Below are positions 59,094-64,000 of a stretch of DNA of 64,000 nt, in pieces. The translations under genes were made by a program, and so were the position numbers. The stretch spans positions 3,782,001 through 3,846,000 of the forward strand of contig NZ_CP139965.1 in NCBI RefSeq assembly GCF_034424375.1. Direction: 5' to 3'. Origin of the DNA: Paraburkholderia kururiensis. GTDB lineage: Bacteria > Pseudomonadota > Gammaproteobacteria > Burkholderiales > Burkholderiaceae. Under the pieces are notes generated by a model. It was not told the origin of the DNA and ran no database searches. It was given only the letters and a program-made list of their open reading frames with translations. The stretch's first letter is position 1. The number at the start of each line of letters is the position of its first letter.

Positions 59094-59294
59094 GTTTGGC
59101 TCCATCCGGTTTCGGAACGCGCAGATGTCGCGCGAGTGGGGCCATTCTGTGGATTCGCCGCCAGGCGAAAAAGTATCGCGGCGGCGAAGCATTGTTGCAT
59201 CGGTGGAACAATCAGCAGCGGGAGAGCCGGCCGCTAGCCGCGACCGGCAGACAGGTCGCGCGCGTTTACGCCCTGCCCGCCTCCCGGCGACGGT

Positions 59295-61097
59295 TCAGAC
59301 GCCCAGCCAGCGCGAGCGCGCGGTGCGCGCCGCCGTGCGATTGTCCGCCACGACAAGCTTGTAGCGCGGCACTTCCGGGCCGTCGAGCGTGAGCCGCGCC
59401 ACACGCAGCTCGTCCCGGCGGAACGCGTGCACCTCGACCTTCGCGCCCGGCCGATAGCGGGCGAGCAGCGCGTCCAGATTCGAACCGGTCACGCGCAGAC
59501 CGTCGATAGCGATCAGCACGTCGCCTGCGGACAGCCCGGCCTTCTGGGCCGCGCCGCCGTCGTGGACCGCCGCGATCGTGCATTCGGCGCCGCCGCGCGT
59601 GCGCGCGCCGAGCGACGGCTTGCCGTCCCTGCCGCCGTTTTTGCCGAGGTCAGGCTCCAGCGCCACGCCGAACGGCGCGAGAAGTTCGGCGAGCGGCAAG
59701 TCACGCGTGCCGCGCACACCTTCGGCGAAGAGCGCCGACAAGTCCACCCCCGTCGCTTCGGCGAACAGCGCCTCGACGGCGGATTCTTCGATACCCGTCG
59801 CGCGACCGCGATAGAAGTCGCGCCCGTAGCGCTGCCACAAGAGACGCATCACGTCGTCGAGCGACTTGCGGTTGCCCGTTTGCGCGCGAATCGTGAGGTC
59901 GAACGCGAGCGCGACGAGCGAGCCCTTCGTGTAATAGCTGACGATGGCGTTCGCCGCATTCTCGTCCTGGCGGTAGTACTTCACCCACGCGTCGAACGAG
60001 CTTTCCGCCACGCTCTGCTTGAGACGCCCCGCGCCGCGCAGCACGTTGCCCACGGTCTTGCCGACCAGGTCGAAATACTCGTCCGTCGAAATCGCGCCGC
60101 TTCGCACGAGCATCAGGTCGTCGTAGTACGACGTGAAGCCTTCGAAGAGCCACAGCAGCGTCGTGTAGTTTTCCTGCGTGAGGTCGTACGGCGCAAACGC
60201 AGCGGGCTTGATGCGCTTCACGTTCCACGTATGGAAATACTCGTGGCTGCACAGGCCCAGGTAGGTCCGATAGCCCTCGGTCATCGCGTCGCGGCCCTTC
60301 ACGGGCAGGTCGGTGCGATTGCAGATGAGCGCCGTGGACGCCCGATGCTCGAGCCCGCCGTAACCGTCCGCGACGGCTTGCGTCATGAACACGTAGCGGT
60401 CCATCGGCGCCTTCTTCGACCGCGGCTCGAAGAGCGCTATCTGCGCTTCGCAGATGCGCTTCAGGTCCGCGGCGAGGCGCGCCATGTCGAGCGCGATCAC
60501 GCGACCGGCGATCACGATGTCATGCGACACGCCGTGCGCGTCGAAGGTCGCGAGCGCGAACTCGCCGAGCGTCACCGGGTGATCGATCAGTTCGTCGTAG
60601 TCGGCCGCGCGGTACTCGCCGAAGCCGTAGCGCTTCGTGCCGCGCGCCTCCGGCAGCGCCGTGGCGACGCGCCAGCGGCGATACGCCTCGCCCTCCGGGC
60701 GCTGGATGTCGACCACGCAGGGCGCCGCTTCGTGGCCCTGCACGGCGAGGAAGACGCTCGTGCCGTTGAAGAAGCCCGTCGTGTCGTCCAGATGCGCGGC
60801 GCGCACCGAGAGGTCCCATGCGTACACCTCGTAGCGCAGCGTCAGCGCGCCATTGACCGGCGCCGCCTGCCACGAATGCTTGTCGGTCTTCTCGATGCGC
60901 ACCTTGCGGCCCACCTCGTTGAACGCCCGCAGCGTCACGATGTTGCGGGCGAACTCGCGCACCATGTAGCTGCCCGGAATCCACACGGGCAGCATGAAGC
61001 GCTGGCCGGCGGGATCGGGGTCCGCAACGGTGACGGTGACTTCGAAAAGGTGCGCGGCGGGATGCTTCGGGACGATGCTGTAGCGAATCGGCTTCAT
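59295..61097 (-). CDS. M61 family metallopeptidase with PDZ domain
   Basis: A 600-residue M61 (glycyl aminopeptidase-like) peptidase. The zinc motif HEYFHTWNVKRIKP lies near residue 280, with the third ligand expected in the downstream LWLFEGFTSYYDDLML. A PDZ domain with GLSAGDVLIAIDGLRV follows in the C-terminal quarter. No signal peptide is evident at the chosen start 61097 (MKPIRYSIVPKHPAAHLFEV), so the enzyme may be cytoplasmic. An upstream extension to 61157 adds no signal peptide. Confidence 0.85.
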   Translation of the reverse strand: MKPIRYSIVPKHPAAHLFEVTVTVADPDPAGQRFMLPVWIPGSYMVREFARNIVTLRAFNEVGRKVRIEKTDKHSWQAAPVNGALTLRYEVYAWDLSVRAAHLDDTTGFFNGTSVFLAVQGHEAAPCVVDIQRPEGEAYRRWRVATALPEARGTKRYGFGEYRAADYDELIDHPVTLGEFALATFDAHGVSHDIVIAGRVIALDMARLAADLKRICEAQIALFEPRSKKAPMDRYVFMTQAVADGYGGLEHRASTALICNRTDLPVKGRDAMTEGYRTYLGLCSHEYFHTWNVKRIKPAAFAPYDLTQENYTTLLWLFEGFTSYYDDLMLVRSGAISTDEYFDLVGKTVGNVLRGAGRLKQSVAESSFDAWVKYYRQDENAANAIVSYYTKGSLVALAFDLTIRAQTGNRKSLDDVMRLLWQRYGRDFYRGRATGIEESAVEALFAEATGVDLSALFAEGVRGTRDLPLAELLAPFGVALEPDLGKNGGRDGKPSLGARTRGGAECTIAAVHDGGAAQKAGLSAGDVLIAIDGLRVTGSNLDALLARYRPGAKVEVHAFRRDELRVARLTLDGPEVPRYKLVVADNRTAARTARSRWLGV

Positions 61098-61279
61098 CGT
61101 GTGGGTTGGGTGAGGTGGGCTGGGGGACGAGTCGGCGGCGAGTCGGCAAGGTGGCAAGGCGCCCGGGCCGCTGCTTCTGGCCGCCGGACGCTCGCCCAGG
61201 GCGGCGCCCGCGGCTCAAAGGGCGAGCGCTGTCCGGCGAGGAATCAAAGGTCCGTCCGGACAACGGCCACGCGCAGCGT

Positions 61280-62005
61280 TTAACGCACCGCCGACAGTTC
61301 CTTGTCGAGCGTGGCGGCCGGCACGGCGCCGGGCAGGCGGCGGCCGTCGGCGAGGAACACGGTGGGCGTACCCGTCACGTTCATCTTCTGGCCGAGCGCC
61401 AGGTTGCTGTCGAGCGCGGCCGTGTCGCACGAACCGCCCGAGGGCGCGCGGCGATCGAGCATCCATGCCTCCCAGGCCTTCGCCCGGTCGGCCGAGCACC
61501 AGATCGCCTTGGCCTTCACCGTCGAATCGGGCGAAAGCACGGGATAGAGGAAGGTGTAGACCGTCACGTTGTCCACGGACTTCAGCGTGTTCTCAAGCTG
61601 CCGGCAATACGGGCAGTTCGGGTCGGAGAACACGGCGATCTTGCGGGCGCCGTTGCCCTTCACCACCTTCACCGCGTTCGCGAACGGCAGACTCGCGAAG
61701 TCGATGCGGTTGAGGTCGGCCAGACGCGCTTCGGTCAGGCTCTTGCGCGACTTCGCATCCACGAGGTCGCCGAGCAGCAGGTAGTCGCCGTTCGCGTCGC
61801 TATAGATGATCTGCGAGCCGAGGTTCACCTCGTAGAGGCCCGCCACCGGCGATTTCGCGATGCCCTTGACCTGGGCGTCCGAACCCAGGCGCGCTTCGAG
61901 CGTGGCCTTCAGTTTGTCGGTGACCGGGTCGGCCTGCGCCACGCCGCCCAGCAGGGTTGTGGCGGCCGCGAGTGCAAACGCCCAATGTCGGATACGCATC
62001 TTCAT
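61280..62005 (-). CDS. dsbC: Thiol:disulfide interchange protein DsbC
   Basis: A 241-residue periplasmic isomerase. A signal peptide (MKMRIRHWAFALAAATTLLG, cleaved after AQA) is followed by the dimerisation domain and a thioredoxin domain with the active site CPYC at 131-134 (SDPNCPYCRQLE). A second Cys pair (WCSADRA and SCDTAA) is the structural disulfide of DsbC, and TGTPTVFLADGRRLPG carries the cis-Pro. It shuffles wrong disulfides with DsbD as reductant. Confidence 0.93.
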   Translation of the reverse strand: MKMRIRHWAFALAAATTLLGGVAQADPVTDKLKATLEARLGSDAQVKGIAKSPVAGLYEVNLGSQIIYSDANGDYLLLGDLVDAKSRKSLTEARLADLNRIDFASLPFANAVKVVKGNGARKIAVFSDPNCPYCRQLENTLKSVDNVTVYTFLYPVLSPDSTVKAKAIWCSADRAKAWEAWMLDRRAPSGGSCDTAALDSNLALGQKMNVTGTPTVFLADGRRLPGAVPAATLDKELSAVR

Positions 62006-62132
62006 TGCTGCTTCCTGGAGTTTCTGGATTAACTGCCGTGAATCAATTGTGGTGCCTGAGTTGCGGTGAATGAGCCGAGGTGAACGGCCTTGCCGGAACA
62101 TCGACCGCGCGGCCCGCACCCTGAATGCGCAT

Positions 62133-63305
62133 TCACCCCAAGGCCGCCGTGACGAGCCAGCGCTTGACGAGCGGCTGCGAGCCCACCAGCGCCATGCCCG
62201 TATTGCGCACCGCGCGCGCGATGCTGCCGGGCACGGAAAAGAGCCGCTGCAGCCCGTCCGTGGCGACCACCAGCGAGCGGATATCTTCGCGCCGGCCGCG
62301 TTCGTAACGGCGCAGCAGCACCGTGTCGCCGAGGTCGCGGAACGCCTCTTTCTTCGCGATGACGTCGGCGAGCACGGCGACGTCGCGCAAACCGAGGTTC
62401 ATGCCCTGGCCGCACAGCGGGTGAATCAGATGCGCCGCGTCACCCACCAGCGCCACGCGCGGCGCGATCAGCTTGTCCACGGTTTGCAGCGCGAGCGGAA
62501 AGCCGCGCGCGGGCGTCACGCATTCCAGCGCGCCGGGGTGGCCGTGCGTGGCGCGCTCCACTTCGGCGGCGAGCTGCGCCGGCGTCAACCTCAGCAGCTC
62601 GTTCGCGTGCTCCGTGCGCGCCGACCAGACGAGCGACACGTGCGGACCCGGCAACGGCAGCAGCGCAATGATCTCGCCGTCGCGGAACCACTGGTACGCC
62701 GTCTCGCCATGCGGCCGCTCGGCGCGGAAATTCGCCACCACGCCGGTCTGGCGATAGTCGCGCCGCTCCACCTTCGAGCCGATCTGCGCACGCACCCACG
62801 AGTGCGCGCCGTCCGCGCCCACCACGAGGTCCGCTTCGAGCACCTGGCCGTTCGCGAGCCCGATTGTGGCGGCGTCGGCCTTCACGTCGAGGCCTTGAGC
62901 GCGCGTGTCGAGCCACGTGAGATTCGGCTGGAAACGCAGGGCGGCGTCCAGCGCGCGCTCGATCAGCGACGACTCCGCAATCCACGCCAGCTGCGGCACC
63001 GCGGCCTGGAAGGCGGAGAAATGCAGCTCCGCGTGAGCGTCGCCGTACACACGCATGTCGTAGACGGGCGAAACGCGCGCGAGGTCGATCGCCTGCCAGA
63101 CACGCAGCCGCTCGAGCAGCGCGTGAGAACTCGCCGAGAGCGCGTAGACGCGTGCGTCGAACGCTTCGTCGGCAGGCAGCGGCGCGCAGGGCTGCGCGAG
63201 CAGCGCGACACGCAGACCGCCCTGCGTGAGCGCGAGCGCCGCGGTCTTGCCGACCAGCCCGCCGCCAATCACGGCGACGTCAAATGTCTGAGGATGGGTA
63301 GTCAT
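62133..63305 (-). CDS. UbiH/UbiF/VisC/COQ6 family FAD monooxygenase
   Basis: A 390-residue flavoprotein hydroxylase. DVAVIGGGLVGKTAAL at 9-24 binds FAD ADP; VVGADGAHSWVR is the DG motif; VALVGDAAHLIHPLCGQGMN the GD motif with the ubiquinone hydroxylase signature HPLxGQGxNxG. Which ring position it hydroxylates cannot be told. Start 63305 (MTTHPQTFDVAV) is preferred; the frame extends to 63566 with non-family sequence. It is divergent from ychF, 128 bp after dsbC. Confidence 0.88.
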   Translation of the reverse strand: MTTHPQTFDVAVIGGGLVGKTAALALTQGGLRVALLAQPCAPLPADEAFDARVYALSASSHALLERLRVWQAIDLARVSPVYDMRVYGDAHAELHFSAFQAAVPQLAWIAESSLIERALDAALRFQPNLTWLDTRAQGLDVKADAATIGLANGQVLEADLVVGADGAHSWVRAQIGSKVERRDYRQTGVVANFRAERPHGETAYQWFRDGEIIALLPLPGPHVSLVWSARTEHANELLRLTPAQLAAEVERATHGHPGALECVTPARGFPLALQTVDKLIAPRVALVGDAAHLIHPLCGQGMNLGLRDVAVLADVIAKKEAFRDLGDTVLLRRYERGRREDIRSLVVATDGLQRLFSVPGSIARAVRNTGMALVGSQPLVKRWLVTAALG

Positions 63306-63649
63306 CCGGGCATTATAGCTTTGGGGTGTGTCGCGGCCGCGCCGGGAAAGACGGGTAGCGCACCGATGGCGAGCCCGCGGATTCCAGCCGGCACGGGCCG
63401 CCGCGCGACACCGCGCCGCGGGCGCTTCGCTGCCCGATCCGCCGGGCGCACGTCCGCCGGCGGGACGGCAGGCGGAAGACCACCGGGACAGGGTTACAAT
63501 TACGGTTTTTGGTGACGGCCACGTCACCGCCTCCCGACGTGCCGCCCGCGGCGCGCCGCCCGGCACGGCGCACCCGCCCGGCCGACTGCGCGGCGCGAGA
63601 CCTACCCGCCGCCCGGCAAGCGCGTCACCACCTGATTGCAGAGAATTCC
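63306..63649. other. Divergent region between the UbiH-family gene and ychF
   Basis: 344 bp without a supported gene, very GC-rich. TATAAT on the minus strand (63317-63312) lies only seven bases from the ubiH-type ATG; TACAAT on the plus strand (63495-63500) is a possible ychF -10. Neither has a good -35. Confidence 0.4.
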
Positions 63650-64000
63650 ATGAGCCTCAAATGCGGCATCGTCGGCTTGCCTAACGTCGGCAAGTCCACC
63701 CTGTTCAACGCGCTGACCAAGGCGGGCATCGCCGCGGAAAACTATCCGTTCTGCACCATCGAGCCGAACGTCGGCGTGGTGGAAGTACCGGATGCGCGGC
63801 TTCAGGCGCTCGCCGAAATCATCAAGCCCGAGCGCATCGTGCCGGCCGTGGTCGAGTTCGTGGACATCGCGGGCCTCGTGGCCGGCGCAAGCAAGGGCGA
63901 AGGCCTTGGCAACCAGTTCCTCGCCAACATCCGCGAAACGGATGCCATCACGCACGTCGTGCGCTGCTTCGAAGACGAGAACGTGATTCACGTGGCCGGC
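63650..64000 (+). CDS. ychF: Redox-regulated ATPase/GTPase YchF, 5' part
   Basis: 117 codons, cut by the window end. MSLKCGIVGLPNVGKSTLFN has the P-loop GLPNVGKST at 9-17, PFCTIEPN is switch I, and VEFVDIAGLVAGASKGEGLG is the G3 motif followed by the YchF hallmark. YchF (OLA1) is a universally conserved P-loop protein that binds ribosomes and prefers ATP. The ATG at 63650 is the family start. Confidence 0.95.
   Translation, partial: MSLKCGIVGLPNVGKSTLFNALTKAGIAAENYPFCTIEPNVGVVEVPDARLQALAEIIKPERIVPAVVEFVDIAGLVAGASKGEGLGNQFLANIRETDAITHVVRCFEDENVIHVAG

Overview
This window reads as a chromosomal segment of a betaproteobacterium in the Burkholderia sensu lato group (Burkholderia, Paraburkholderia, Caballeronia or a close relative). 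The evidence is the high GC content, the gene order zapD-yacG-NUDIX-ATPase-argJ-secA, the contiguous mra/dcw cluster ending ftsZ-(peroxiredoxin)-lpxC, a Gram-negative porin of the Burkholderia type, coq7 and ubiH-type quinone genes, a split phenylacetate (paa) cluster and a trpEGDC operon. The genus call is inference; no 16S comparison could be run.

Layout. 1-6,173: end of zapD, yacG, then on the minus strand a NUDIX hydrolase, a DUF815 ATPase, argJ and secA. 6,495-6,965: a DciA-like gene. 7,022-26,443 (all minus): lpxC, a peroxiredoxin, then the division and cell-wall cluster ftsZ, ftsA, ftsQ, ddlB, murC, murG, ftsW, murD, mraY, murF, murE, ftsI, ftsL, rsmH, mraZ. It is driven from a sigma70-like promoter at 26,552-26,580 that abuts four GTG-led repeats spaced exactly 10 bp apart, the likely MraZ operator. 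26,834-34,538: coq7, a porin, a fadD-type acyl-CoA ligase, an orphan molybdopterin oxidoreductase and an M20 amidohydrolase. 34,718-36,479: an IS407-like element flanked by a 4-bp duplication, broken by a second, apparently intact IS3-family element and missing most of its own orfB. 36,525-42,207: a complete rrn operon (16S, tRNA-Ile, tRNA-Ala, 23S, 5S) on the minus strand with promoter, boxA sites and terminator.

42,229-48,877: phenylacetate catabolism genes. A PaaF-like hydratase is divergent from paaN, a 3-oxoadipyl-CoA thiolase, paaG, paaI and paaK. A palindromic operator-like site lies in the divergent gap, and PaaN lacks the hydratase domain of PaaZ. 48,938-50,659: mltA, a 48-residue membrane protein and apaG. 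50,976-58,377: rpe, gph, then trpE, trpG, trpD, trpC, a CYTH-domain gene and ung. Directly after gph lies a 24-codon leader peptide with three Trp codons (W17, W19, W22), followed by a terminator hairpin: a classical-looking trp attenuator. The ung product has a long N-terminal tail carrying a QPSLF motif that resembles a sliding-clamp binding site. 58,497-64,000: azoR-type azoreductase, M61 peptidase with PDZ domain, dsbC, a UbiH-family monooxygenase and the start of ychF.

Most of the window is conserved housekeeping DNA. The items most worth a second look are the trp attenuator, the Ung clamp-like motif, the MraZ repeat array, the nested and deleted IS pair, and the operator and very short leader at paaN.
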